NCBI GenBank assembly: GCA_910584235.1
Contig: CAJTZD010000002.1
Coordinates: forward strand, 6,708 to 70,707
From: an uncultured Acetatifactor sp.
GTDB lineage: Bacteria; Bacillota; Clostridia; Lachnospirales; Lachnospiraceae
Length of the DNA: 64,000 nucleotides
Direction of reading: 5' to 3'
The position numbers and the translations under genes are program-made. Position 1 is the stretch's first letter. Every line of letters begins with the position of its first letter. Below, one piece after another: positions 41,812 to 50,784 of the stretch. The notes beneath the pieces are model-generated. The model worked only from the letters and a program-made list of their open reading frames with translations, was not told the origin of the DNA and ran no database searches.

Positions 41812-43374
41812 GTGGGGGAGAAACGAAAGACAGCCATATATCTGCGTATTTCTACAGAGGATGTACAGCCTGAATCCACATGTGCAGGAGAGGGGGAAAG
41901 CCTGAGCATCAGCCACCAGAGGACGTACCTTCTGGAATATATCAGGAAGGATAAAAGTCTGGCGGGCAATGAAGTCATGGAATTTTGTGACGATGGGTTC
42001 ACCGGGACTAACATGGAGCGCCCAGGGATGCAGAAAATGTTGGAAGCGGTCAGGCAGAACCGGATCGGATGTATCCTTGTAAAAGATATTTCCCGTTTTT
42101 CAAGGAATTATATTGAGGCAGGAAGCTATTTGAATCAGGTGTTTCCTTTTATGGGGGTTGATTTTATTTCCATAAATGACGGTTATGACAGCAGGGAGCA
42201 AAACGGCATGCCGCTTGCTTTCGATACAGCATTCCAAACCCTGGTCTACGACCTGTACAGCAAGGATATTTCTGTGAAAACGAAGTCATCCATTGACAGT
42301 AAATATGCCGCCGGGGAGTATGTGTCCAGGCTGCTTCCTTTAGGGTATGAGAAAGACAAGGAAGTAAAAAACGCAGTGATTATCAATGAAAGGGAGGCAG
42401 AGATTGTTCGCTTGATCTTTTCCATGGCAGCGGATGGGATGACTACCCAGCAGATTGCAAAAAGGCTTTTTGAGGAACGGGTGCCTACGGCAACACAGCT
42501 ACGCAATCCTGGCCGAGTCAACTTGAAAGAGAATCATACATGGAGCCAGGCCGTAGTCCGAAATATACTGGATAACCGTTTTTACTTAGGGGAAATGGCC
42601 TATGGAAAGACTGTCCGCAAATCCGTAGGGAGCAAAAGCGGAAATGCGGTTCCCAAAAGTGACTGGAAGGTAATCAAGAATCATCATGAACCGCTGGTGA
42701 CACCGGAAATATTTGCCTGTGTTGCACAGAAGAGACCGGGAAATTCTACGAGGCGGAAAAGAGAGAAGCATCCGCTGACGGGGAAGATTTATTGCGGCGG
42801 ATGCGGATACTCCTTAAACTATAAGCCTTTAAACAGAAAAACTCCACGTTATTTTTGGTGCTGGAAACATTCCATTCTGCAGATACCGGATTGCTGCACC
42901 TATTTCAATGCAGCTATCCTGGAGGAAACAGTGCTTACCCTTTTGAATCAGGAATTGATGCGCAGGGGAGACCAGATCAGGAACCGTGGAATGTTGGGGC
43001 AGTTCCAGAAGGAAATTCTGGAGGAGCTTGGGAGAAAGAAAACAGAGTATGGGAAACGGCATCATGAGATACAGAAAGAAAGGGATGCTCTCTATGAAGG
43101 TTACGCTGAAGGCCAGATGGATGCAAAAGAATACCGGGAGAGGATTGACAGACTGACCAGGCAGATGGAAGAACTGTCCGGAAAGATTCAGGAAACGGAG
43201 GCCGAATACAGCCGAATGAAGGAAGAAATGGACAGGGATAAGCGGGATATGAAACAGATTATCCGCTGTTCCCACATGGAAACATTGACACAGGAGGTGG
43301 TAGATGTCTTTATCAGGAAGGTAACACTCTATAAGGATAAGCGGGTGGAAATAGAATGGAATTTTACGGAGTGA
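41812..43374 (+). CDS. Large serine recombinase 3
   Basis: 520 residues starting with GTG at 41812, one base after recombinase 2, with GGGGAGG six bases upstream. Nucleophile Ser14 (AIYLRISTED), DGFTGTNMERPGMQ, DISRFSRNYIEAGSYLN, PLGYEKDKEVKNAV, WSQAVVRNILDNRFYLGEMAYGK, zinc ribbon starting YCGGCGYSL, coiled coil. It ends 118 bp before the right inverted arm of the element. It is most divergent of the three, so the three likely have distinct roles. Confidence 0.93.
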   Translation: MGEKRKTAIYLRISTEDVQPESTCAGEGESLSISHQRTYLLEYIRKDKSLAGNEVMEFCDDGFTGTNMERPGMQKMLEAVRQNRIGCILVKDISRFSRNYIEAGSYLNQVFPFMGVDFISINDGYDSREQNGMPLAFDTAFQTLVYDLYSKDISVKTKSSIDSKYAAGEYVSRLLPLGYEKDKEVKNAVIINEREAEIVRLIFSMAADGMTTQQIAKRLFEERVPTATQLRNPGRVNLKENHTWSQAVVRNILDNRFYLGEMAYGKTVRKSVGSKSGNAVPKSDWKVIKNHHEPLVTPEIFACVAQKRPGNSTRRKREKHPLTGKIYCGGCGYSLNYKPLNRKTPRYFWCWKHSILQIPDCCTYFNAAILEETVLTLLNQELMRRGDQIRNRGMLGQFQKEILEELGRKKTEYGKRHHEIQKERDALYEGYAEGQMDAKEYRERIDRLTRQMEELSGKIQETEAEYSRMKEEMDRDKRDMKQIIRCSHMETLTQEVVDVFIRKVTLYKDKRVEIEWNFTE

Positions 43375-43514
43375 GAGGATGGCATTCATTTCATATTCAT
43401 TTTTTACTGATTTGGCATTTATTTAACATGAACCCCGTGGAAACATGGAGGTTTCGAAGAATTTCGACAAAAAAGCCGATAAATATTCATAACATCAACT
43501 TGACATTAGAGGGG

Positions 43515-43781
43515 ATAGAAACCCTTGTATACAATCGTTACGGGGAGGCGGGAAGGCTGGCGGAAAATATCAATGCCAGGCTGGAGCAGGCAGGATATGA
43601 GAACCAGGGAGTCAATGAGCGGACGAACCTGGTGGTGTTGAACCAGACCCAGATGCCGGCCGCATTGGTGGAGGTAGGCTTCATCAATACGGATGCCGAC
43701 AATCGTCTGCTGGATGAGCGGTTTCAGGAGACTGCCCGGGCGATTGCGGAGGGAATCCTGGCAACGGTATGGAGCAGCTAG
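43515..43781 (+). pseudogene. N-acetylmuramoyl-L-alanine amidase, 3' half of split gene
   Basis: Resumes with ATA GAA ACC (IETLVYNRYGEAGRLAENIN) in the frame that continues from GGG 34877-34879. The rest holds NLVVLNQTQMPAALVEVGFINT with the catalytic Glu and ends at TAG 43779-43781. Joined, the halves give 89 plus 88 codons, one complete Amidase_3 domain with no missing or extra residue. The open frame extends upstream to 43356 but those codons belong to the element. Confidence 0.88.
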
Positions 43782-43812
43782 GCGGCAGGCAGGACCTCCC
43801 CGGGAGAATGGG

Positions 43813-44853
43813 ATGAGAGACGGAAGAAAGGGGTTCGGTAGAAGAATGCGGCTTGCGGCGGAAGCGCTGTTTGCATTTGCGCTTCCGGCAATTGTCTGTT
43901 TCGGAGGCTGCGGCGGTATACAGGCATACCGTTTAGAGGCAGACGGCGGGAAAACATACGCGGATTCCGGAACCTCACAGAAAGGCGGAGAAATGCGGCA
44001 AGAAGCCGGCGGGCTGCGGCAGACAGAGGACGGCTGCATGGAACCGACAGGCTCCCTGCAGCTGGCGGGGAGTTCTTCTATGGAAAAGCTTACGGATGCT
44101 CTGGCGGAGTGCTTCATGGAGCGATATCCGGGCATTACCGTGACGGTACAGTTTACCGGATCCAGTGCGGGAATTGAATCGGTTTTGCGGGGAAGCGCGG
44201 ATATTGCTATTACATCCAGGGAGCTGTCAGAGGAAGAAAAGGCCGGCGGGCTGACGGGATACGCGGTGGCGCTGGACGGCATTGCGGTATGTGTAGATTC
44301 CGGGAATCCTGTGACGGAAATAACCTGGCAGCAGTTGAGGGACATCTACACCGGAAAAATTACGAACTGGTCATCAATCGGAGGCGGCGATATGCCCGTT
44401 GTCCTCATAGGCCGGGAGGCCGGCTCCGGCACAAGAGAGGCTTTCGAGGAGCTGCTGGGGATAAGGGGCCGGTGTACATATGCCAACGAACTGGACAGCA
44501 CGGGGGCCGTCATGGCGAGAGTCGCGTCCACGCCGGGGGCCGTGGGCTATCTGTCCTTTGACGTGCTGCATCCTGCCGCGGAGCCGGCGGAATGGAAAGG
44601 GGCAAAGGGGCGGGGAAGTGATGGGGGCGGCAGGGTATGCGCGATTGCCCTGGATGGGATAGCGCCCACTGCGGAAAATGTCAGAGACGGAAAATATCCG
44701 TTATGCCGTCCTTTCCTGATGGTCATTCGGGGGGAGCTGTCCGCCCAGAGAGATATCGTCAGACTTTGGCTCCGCTATGCATATAGCGCTGAGGGGCAGG
44801 ATATTGCAGAAAAAGTAGGGCTTGTGAAGAAAGCCGCAGGGAAAGGGGAATAG
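43813..44853 (+). CDS. pstS: Phosphate-binding lipoprotein PstS
   Basis: 346 residues from ATG 43813. Signal peptide with a lipobox-like FGGC. Phosphate-binding signatures: LQLAGSSSMEKLTDALAECF, VQFTGSSAGIESVLRGSADIAITSREL, DGIAVCVDSGNPV, IGREAGSGTREAFEELL and TPGAVGYLSFDVL. It delivers phosphate to PstCA. It lies 31 bp after the amidase, so read-through is possible. Confidence 0.93.
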   Translation: MRDGRKGFGRRMRLAAEALFAFALPAIVCFGGCGGIQAYRLEADGGKTYADSGTSQKGGEMRQEAGGLRQTEDGCMEPTGSLQLAGSSSMEKLTDALAECFMERYPGITVTVQFTGSSAGIESVLRGSADIAITSRELSEEEKAGGLTGYAVALDGIAVCVDSGNPVTEITWQQLRDIYTGKITNWSSIGGGDMPVVLIGREAGSGTREAFEELLGIRGRCTYANELDSTGAVMARVASTPGAVGYLSFDVLHPAAEPAEWKGAKGRGSDGGGRVCAIALDGIAPTAENVRDGKYPLCRPFLMVIRGELSAQRDIVRLWLRYAYSAEGQDIAEKVGLVKKAAGKGE

Positions 44854-44860
44854 GGGCAGC

Positions 44861-45778
44861 ATGGAATATCGGAAAAAAAGAGCCGCGAAAGAAGCTGCCG
44901 CGCAGCTGGTGTGTAGCGTTTGCGCGGCATTTGCCCTCCTGGCGGTATCGGCCATCACTGTCTATATGCTAAAAAGCGGATTACCTGCCATCAGGCAGAT
45001 CGGCCTTGGCAATATCCTTTTGGGCACACAGTGGAACCCCACGGCAGACGACCCGCAGTTCGGCATTTTGTATGTGATATTGACTTCTGTGGTGGGTACG
45101 CTTCTGGGAGCTTCGGCAGGGATTCCGCTGGGGATTCTCACAGCGGTTTTTCTGGCGGAAGAGTCCGGGCGAAAGCGGGGAATGACAGAGGTCATAAAGG
45201 GGGCTGTGGAGCTGCTTGCGGGAATTCCCTCCGTGATTTACGGGCTGCTTGGCATCTATCTGCTGAACCCCTGGATTTACAGACTGGAACGGTATCTGTT
45301 CGCAGGGGCCGAAAAGCATCAGTTTACGGGGGGAGCAAATCTTCTTTCTGCCGCCATCGTGCTGGCCGTTATGATGCTTCCTACCATCATCAACATCAGC
45401 GAAGCCTCCATCCGGGCAGTGAAGCCCTCTGTCCGCGAAGCCTCCCTGGCCCTGGGGGCATCCAGGATACAAACTTACTTCCAGGCCGTGCTCCCAGCCG
45501 CGGGGCCGGGGATTGCCACGGCCGTGGTGCTGGGGGTGGGCAGGGCCCTGGGCGAGGCTATGGCGATTATGCTGGTGTCCGGGGGAAGCGTCAATGCGCC
45601 GCTTCCCTTTCGCTCGGTGAGATTTCTGACTACAGCCATTGTAGGGGAGATGGGATATGCCCACGGCCTCCACAGACAGGCGCTGTTTACCATCGGACTT
45701 GTGTTGTTTGCATTTATTATGCTGATGAATCTGTGGCTGACGCGGATCTTAAGGGAGAGCCGGACTTTAGACGGATAA
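44861..45778 (+). CDS. pstC: Phosphate ABC transporter permease PstC
   Basis: 305 residues, six helices. The EAA loop region is EASLALGASRIQTYFQAVLPAAGPGI; LLGTQWNPTADDPQFGILYV and GIPSVIYGLLGIYLL are typical of PstC. Starts seven bases after pstS. Confidence 0.94.
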   Translation: MEYRKKRAAKEAAAQLVCSVCAAFALLAVSAITVYMLKSGLPAIRQIGLGNILLGTQWNPTADDPQFGILYVILTSVVGTLLGASAGIPLGILTAVFLAEESGRKRGMTEVIKGAVELLAGIPSVIYGLLGIYLLNPWIYRLERYLFAGAEKHQFTGGANLLSAAIVLAVMMLPTIINISEASIRAVKPSVREASLALGASRIQTYFQAVLPAAGPGIATAVVLGVGRALGEAMAIMLVSGGSVNAPLPFRSVRFLTTAIVGEMGYAHGLHRQALFTIGLVLFAFIMLMNLWLTRILRESRTLDG

Positions 45779-45878
45779 AGAAGAGGAAGAATACATGGAA
45801 AGGCGCCGGTAAAGGGCGGAATACAGGAGACCGCAGGTAAAAGGACCGGGACAGGCACAGAAAGAAAGGAGCAGAAAA

Positions 45879-46877
45879 ATGACAGGGAACCATTCGCTTT
45901 ACCAAAAAAGGACAAGACCCACAGAACAGTTTCTTCTGGCAGCGATTTATGGGGCGGCATATTTTTCACTGTTCCTGCTGCTTGGAATCATGGCGTATCT
46001 GTTTTTCAGGGGCTCAAGGATTTTGAGCCTGCGATTTCTGACTTCCGTCACAAGCGTATGGAGGGGTACGGTTGGCATTGGCGGCAGCATTGTAAATACC
46101 CTGTACATCATTTTGATCACCCTGGGGGCGGCAGTGCCTGTGGGGATCGGGGCGGCGATCTACCTGAATGAATATGCGCAGCCGGGCAGGCTGGTACGGC
46201 TCATCGAATTTGCCACAGAGATATTGGCCGGGATTCCCTCCGTGATTTTCGGGCTTTTCGGCATGGTATTTTTTGTGGATGTGATGGGGTTTGGGTATTC
46301 CCTTTTGAGCGGCTCTCTTACCCTGGCCCTGATGGTGCTCCCGCTCATCGTGCGTAACACCCAGCGGGCCTTGCGCACCGTGCCGGAAAGCTACCGGTAC
46401 GCTGCCCTGGGGCTGGGGGCTCCTAAGTGGCATCTGATTCATACGATTCTGCTTCCTGCCGCCATGCCGGGGATTCTCACCGGCATTATTCTGGCAGTGG
46501 GGCGCATTGTGGGGGAATCGGCGGCGCTTCTTTTTACGGCAGGCAGCGCCAGGCTGCTGCCCAGGCTAAAGGGCGATCTGGGAGATATTTTGTCCGCATT
46601 GGGAGGAAAGGTTTTTCAGTCCGGCGGGACATTGGCAGTGGAGCTGTACCTGCAGATGCAAAATGGAGAATACGAGGCGGCATTCGGTATCGGCTGCGTG
46701 CTGATTCTGCTGGCACTGGCGCTGAATTTGCTGATAAAGCTGATATGCGGCGGAGCGCTTCGGGGGAGAGCCGGTTTTTGGCGGAGAACCGGAAACCGCA
46801 GGAGTTACTTGAGACGGAAAGGTGTTCTTGGAAAGACGGGGGTTCTTGGAAAATGGTTCAGGGAAAGATATCAGTGA
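45879..46877 (+). CDS. pstA: Phosphate ABC transporter permease PstA
   Basis: 332 residues, six helices. Blocks: GTVGIGGSIVNTLYIILITL, GIPSVIFGLFGMVFFV, EAYRYAALGLG-type loop (PESYRYAALGLGAPKWHLIHT), GRIVGESAALLFTAGSA. A basic tail overlaps the pstB start by 25 bases. AAAGGAG precedes the ATG. Confidence 0.93.
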   Translation: MTGNHSLYQKRTRPTEQFLLAAIYGAAYFSLFLLLGIMAYLFFRGSRILSLRFLTSVTSVWRGTVGIGGSIVNTLYIILITLGAAVPVGIGAAIYLNEYAQPGRLVRLIEFATEILAGIPSVIFGLFGMVFFVDVMGFGYSLLSGSLTLALMVLPLIVRNTQRALRTVPESYRYAALGLGAPKWHLIHTILLPAAMPGILTGIILAVGRIVGESAALLFTAGSARLLPRLKGDLGDILSALGGKVFQSGGTLAVELYLQMQNGEYEAAFGIGCVLILLALALNLLIKLICGGALRGRAGFWRRTGNRRSYLRRKGVLGKTGVLGKWFRERYQ

Positions 46878-47611
46878 GAGGCCTGAAGCTTTTTTATAGC
46901 GGAAACCAGGCTCTGAAAAATATAGATATGGAGATTGGGGAGAACCGGGTCACAGCCCTGATCGGTCCCAGCGGCTGCGGGAAATCGACTTTTCTGAAAT
47001 GTCTCAACCGGATGAACGATCTGGCGGAGCATGTGCGCATGGAAGGGAAAGTGCTTTTGGACGGAGAAGATATCTACGATGAGCGGGTGGACGTTACCCT
47101 TCTGCGCAGGCGGGTGGGCATGGTTTTCCAATCGCCCAATCCTTTTCCCATGAGCATTTTTGACAATGTGGCCTATGGGCCCAGACTGCAGGGCATGAAA
47201 AAAAGGGAGGAGCTGGAAGAAATCGTGGAGCGTTCTCTGCGAAGCGCCTCTATTTTCGAGGAAGTGAAAGACAGACTGAAAAAAACTGCACTGGGCCTGT
47301 CCGGAGGGCAGCAGCAGCGGCTGTGCATAGCCAGAGCCCTTGCCGTGGAACCGGAGGTATTGCTGTTAGACGAGCCCACGTCCGCGCTGGATCCCGTCTC
47401 CACTCTGAAGATAGAAGAGCTGCTGAAACGTCTGCGGGGAAGCTATACGCTGGTGATTGTGACCCATAACATGCAGCAGGCTGCCAGAGTGGCGGATGAC
47501 ACGGCTTTCTTCCTGGGGGGAGAAATCGTGGAATCCGGCAGCACTGACAGCCTGTTTTGCAGACCGCGGGATAAACGGACGGAATTATATATTACGGGGC
47601 GGTTCGGTTAG
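46853..47611 (+). CDS. pstB: Phosphate ABC transporter ATPase PstB
   Basis: 252 residues from ATG 46853. The upstream frame is the pstA shadow. Walker A IGPSGCGKSTFLKCLNRMND, Q-loop MVFQSPNPFPMSIFDNVAYGPR, signature LSGGQQQRLCIARALA, Walker B VLLLDEPTSALDP, switch VTHNMQQA. Ends with a C-terminal region close to PstB (LFCRPRDKRTELYITGRFG). No phoU follows. Confidence 0.94.
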   Translation: MVQGKISVRGLKLFYSGNQALKNIDMEIGENRVTALIGPSGCGKSTFLKCLNRMNDLAEHVRMEGKVLLDGEDIYDERVDVTLLRRRVGMVFQSPNPFPMSIFDNVAYGPRLQGMKKREELEEIVERSLRSASIFEEVKDRLKKTALGLSGGQQQRLCIARALAVEPEVLLLDEPTSALDPVSTLKIEELLKRLRGSYTLVIVTHNMQQAARVADDTAFFLGGEIVESGSTDSLFCRPRDKRTELYITGRFG

Positions 47612-47629
47612 CGCCTCTTGGTCCGGAAT

Positions 47630-48925
47630 TCAGGAATCGGGTTTTTCTTCTTTGGATTCGGCCTCCTGGCTTTCCGGCTTCTCGGGGATGGTCATCAGCA
47701 CTTTTACGATCCGGTTTTGTTCAATGCCCTGTACTTTCAGGCGGATGCCGCTTTCCAGAGTGACTTCCTCACTGTCTTCAGGCAGCCGATCCAGACTCTC
47801 GATGATGATACCGCCGATAGAGTCGTAGTCCTCGCTGTTCAGATCCGTGTCCAGCTCGTCATTGATGTCGTCCAGCTTCATGCTGCCCTCCACCAGATAG
47901 GTGCGTTCATCCAGCTTCTGTATGTATTCTTCCTCGTCTTCATCATATTCGTCCCGGATTTCGCCCACGATTTCCTCCAGCAGGTCTTCCAGGGTGATCA
48001 TGCCCACTGTGGCGCCGTATTCATTGAGGACAAAGGTGACGCTGGTGGTCTTTTCCCGCAGTTCATAGAGCAGATCGGATACTTTTTTAAATTCGTATGT
48101 AAAATGGGCGTCCCTGAGGATCGACCTGATCTGGAAATGTTTTTCGTCCTGGGTCAGAATGAAGTCCTTGATATTGATCAGGCCGATGATATTGTCCTTA
48201 TCGTCCTCATATACGGGAAAGCGCGTATACATGGACTCCCGGAAAGTAGACAGCACTTCCTGAAAAGAGGCATTTACATCCACGGTTACCATATTGATCC
48301 TGGGAACCATGATGTCCTTGGCCAGGGCGTCGGAGAAATCGAACACATTGTAGATCATTTCTTTTTCTTCGGATTCAATGACGCCGCTTTCATGGCTTAC
48401 ATCCACATAAGTCCGCAGCTCCGCCTCCGTCATGGTAGTGATCTTCTTGCTGGGGTCAATGCGCAGCAGGCGTAGTATCCCGTTGGACATTTTGTCAACG
48501 ATGAAGATAACCGGAGTCATGATCTGCATCAGGCCGTAGATAATGCCGCAGTAGGCAAGGGTAATTTTTTCCGATGTGAGCATGGCCCATGTCTTGGGAA
48601 CAATTTCGCCCACCAGCAAAATGACAAGAGTCAGGATACCGGTAGCCACAGCCACGGGGATGCCGAAACGCAGGGCAATGGTAGTGGTCAGGGCAGAGGT
48701 GGACAGGTTTACGATGTTGTTGCCGATCAAAACGGTACTGAGCATCTTACTGTAGCTCTCCAGGATCTTGTTTACCTTTGCCGCCCGCTTGCTGCCCTCT
48801 TCCTCAAGGGTGCGCATGCGCACACGGTTCACCGTGCTGAAAGCCGTCTCTGCCGACGAGAAGAAGCCTGACAGGATGATAAGAAACAGTAGAATAATAA
48901 GTTGTATGCCTTCTGGAACGTCCAA
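47630..48925 (-). CDS. HlyC/CorC (CNNM) family membrane protein
   Basis: 431 residues from TTG 48925, ten bases after AAAGGAG. Earlier in-frame ATG at 49000 lacks a site. DUF21 membrane domain with three or four helices (LIILLFLIILSGFFSSAETA, STVLIGNNIVNLSTSALTT, LVILLVGEIVPKTWAM), two CBS domains (MVPRINMVTVDVNASFQEVL, VLNEYGATVGMITLEDLLEEIVGEI in two blocks) and a C-terminal transporter-associated domain. The family is linked to magnesium or cobalt efflux. Convergent with pstB (18 bp). Confidence 0.92.
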   Translation of the reverse strand: MDVPEGIQLIILLFLIILSGFFSSAETAFSTVNRVRMRTLEEEGSKRAAKVNKILESYSKMLSTVLIGNNIVNLSTSALTTTIALRFGIPVAVATGILTLVILLVGEIVPKTWAMLTSEKITLAYCGIIYGLMQIMTPVIFIVDKMSNGILRLLRIDPSKKITTMTEAELRTYVDVSHESGVIESEEKEMIYNVFDFSDALAKDIMVPRINMVTVDVNASFQEVLSTFRESMYTRFPVYEDDKDNIIGLINIKDFILTQDEKHFQIRSILRDAHFTYEFKKVSDLLYELREKTTSVTFVLNEYGATVGMITLEDLLEEIVGEIRDEYDEDEEEYIQKLDERTYLVEGSMKLDDINDELDTDLNSEDYDSIGGIIIESLDRLPEDSEEVTLESGIRLKVQGIEQNRIVKVLMTIPEKPESQEAESKEEKPDS

Positions 48926-49005
48926 AAATGAGTCACTCCTTTGTGTACTGACAGCCGGTCTTGGATGCCGCCTGCCGCGATATTGGTTTCTGGTAATCAA
49001 AATTT

Positions 49006-49034
49006 ACTATACAGAATGAATAGGAGTTTGTCAA
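49006..49034 (-). promoter_or_regulatory. Sigma-A promoter of the CorC-like gene
   Basis: On the minus strand TTGACA (49034-49029), 17 bp, TATAGT (49011-49006). Near-consensus. Confidence 0.75.
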
Positions 49035-49113
49035 GTTCCCGGAGGCAGATGCATATGATTTTATAAAAAGTTTATAGACTAAAGCCGGCAAAGGCTTTGG
49101 TCTGACAGGGGGA

Positions 49114-49503
49114 ATGATGGAACAAAGGAATCGGAATCAGGGGACGGGGGAGGTACCGGTGGCTTTTTTGCTAAAGAGTCTGCTTTTTTCTTACATACTG
49201 ACGGGGGTGATGCTGGCGCTGTTAGCTTTTTTGCTGTACAGGTTCGGGCTGGGGGAGAGAGCCGTTTCCATTGCGATTATTGTGATTTATGTAGTGGCCA
49301 CTCTTTTTAGCGGATTTATGGCCGGGAAGCGGATAAAGAGCAGACGGTTTCTGTGGGGGCTTGTGATGGGGGGCGCTTATTTCCTGGTTTTGGCGGTGGT
49401 TTCTCTGATTGCCGGGAAAGGGGATGTGCAGATAGGAAGTTCTTTTTTTACGACGCTGGCCCTTTGCGCGGGGGGCGGAATGCTTGGAGGGATGCTGAGC
49501 TGA
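49114..49503 (+). CDS. TIGR04086-like small membrane protein
   Basis: 129 residues with four hydrophobic helices (LLFSYILTGVMLALLAFLLY, VSIAIIVIYVVATLFSGFMAG, FLWGLVMGGAYFLVLAVVSLI, TLALCAGGGMLGGML) and KRIKSRRFLWG between. This matches the small Clostridia membrane family known as TIGR04086/DUF3792, often found near the SCIFF locus. Role unknown. Confidence 0.8.
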   Translation: MMEQRNRNQGTGEVPVAFLLKSLLFSYILTGVMLALLAFLLYRFGLGERAVSIAIIVIYVVATLFSGFMAGKRIKSRRFLWGLVMGGAYFLVLAVVSLIAGKGDVQIGSSFFTTLALCAGGGMLGGMLS

Positions 49504-49626
49504 GAGGATGAGGGCAGGAGGGGCGTCCGCTGCCCCTCCTGCCGGCGCAAAATCTTCTTGAAGAAAGGATGCCGTGCGGTTATAATTTACTTATGTATTC
49601 TAAACGAAAAGAACGGAGGGACGAAG

Positions 49627-50646
49627 ATGAGGGTACTGTTTATTGGAGGCACGGGGACGATCAGCAGCGCGATTTCCAGAAAAGTGGCACAGCGGGGGGA
49701 CGAGCTGTATCTGCTGAACCGGGGAAACCGGAGCATGGAGATGCCAAAGAGCGTGAAGTGGCTCCGGTGTGATATCGGGGATGAGGCTGCCGCCGCCGCG
49801 GCCCTGGAGGGGATGCGGTTTGATGTTGTCTGCGATTTCATCGGTTTCGTACCCGGACAGTTGGAGCGGGACTACCGATTATTTGCGGGCAGGACAAAGC
49901 AGTTCATGTATATCAGTTCCGCGTCCGCTTATCACAAGCCGGTGAGGGATTACAGGATCAGTGAGGGGACCACCCTGGCGAATCCTTATTGGGAGTATTC
50001 CCGGAATAAGATCGCCTGTGAGGAATATCTGATGGGCCTGTACCGGAAGAACGGTTTTCCCGTGACAATTATACGACCGAGCCATACATACTCTGAAAAG
50101 TCCGTGCCCGTGGGGGTTCATGGGGACAACGGAAGCTTTCAGGTGCTTAAGAGGATGCTGGAGGGGAAGCCTGTGATCATTCCGGGCGACGGCACCTCTC
50201 TTTGGACGATTACATATAATGAAGATTTTGCGGAGGGCTTCATAGGGCTTATGGGGAATCCCCATGCCATCGGAGAGGCGTTCCAGATCACTAATGACGA
50301 ATCCCTGACCTGGAACCAGATCTACGGGATTGCTGCGGACTGTCTGGGGGTGGAGCTGAAAGCGTACCATGTGGCGTCGGAATTTTTGGCGGCGCTGGGG
50401 CCTTATGACTTTACGGGATCTCTCATCGGGGACAAGGCTAATACCGTGGTATTTGACAATCGGAAGCTGAAAGCGGCCGTGCCGGGCTTTTGTCCTGCCG
50501 TTCGGGCGGAGGAGGGTATCCGCAGGGCAGTGGAGTATATCTTATCCCATGAGGAGTGCCAAAAAGAGGATCCTGCTTTCGACGCCTGGTGCGACAGGGT
50601 GATCGCGGCTCTGGAGCAGACGAAAGAACAGCTGCGTGGGATTTGA
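49627..50646 (+). CDS. NAD-dependent epimerase/dehydratase family protein
   Basis: 339 residues from ATG 49627 with CGGAGG seven bases before it. Extended short-chain dehydrogenase fold: N-terminal MRVLFIGGTGTISSAISRKV (GGTGxI form), YISSASAYHK, catalytic Tyr-Lys in YWEYSRNKIACEEYL, RPSHTYSEKSVP and IPGDGTSLWTITYNEDFAEG. Sugar-nucleotide or cofactor substrate is not evident. Monocistronic, upstream of SCIFF. Confidence 0.85.
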   Translation: MRVLFIGGTGTISSAISRKVAQRGDELYLLNRGNRSMEMPKSVKWLRCDIGDEAAAAAALEGMRFDVVCDFIGFVPGQLERDYRLFAGRTKQFMYISSASAYHKPVRDYRISEGTTLANPYWEYSRNKIACEEYLMGLYRKNGFPVTIIRPSHTYSEKSVPVGVHGDNGSFQVLKRMLEGKPVIIPGDGTSLWTITYNEDFAEGFIGLMGNPHAIGEAFQITNDESLTWNQIYGIAADCLGVELKAYHVASEFLAALGPYDFTGSLIGDKANTVVFDNRKLKAAVPGFCPAVRAEEGIRRAVEYILSHEECQKEDPAFDAWCDRVIAALEQTKEQLRGI

Positions 50647-50668
50647 CCACTTTTTTTGAAAAAACCCT

Positions 50669-50696
50669 TTTACAAACAGATATTTTATGATATACT
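50669..50696 (+). promoter_or_regulatory. Promoter of the SCIFF operon
   Basis: TTTACA (50669-50674), 16 bp, TATACT (50691-50696), about 89 bp before scfA. Confidence 0.6.
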
Positions 50697-50784
50697 ACAA
50701 AAAGTTTCTTGGTTCCGGCCGCAGAAAGCGGTTCTGCGCTTCCTGCGGCGGACGGGACGGAATGAGAAGAGGAGGATTTTTCAC

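Larger units (their letters stand above)
34880..43514. mobile_element. 8.6-kb serine-recombinase element inserted in an amidase gene
   Basis: Bounded by the amidase half-genes. GGG at 34877-34879 and at 43512-43514 is the only sequence common to both junctions, so about 8,635 bp were inserted with a crossover in GGG. Near the ends are imperfect inverted arms: TATAGTGTCGAGTTGGTG (34891-34908) against the complement of CATCAACTTGACATTAGA (43493-43510), 14 of 18 identical. The right 5 kb holds three serine recombinase genes. The left 3 kb is mostly decayed genes. No conjugation, phage structural or resistance genes are seen, so it is a minimal or degraded site-specific element. Confidence 0.85.

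Noticed and set aside
34880..43514. Integrative conjugative element or prophage
   Set aside because: No relaxase, coupling protein, type IV secretion or phage structural genes are present.
44920..45840. 306-codon frame overlapping pstC
   Set aside because: Same-strand shadow in another frame; His/Arg-rich, no family.
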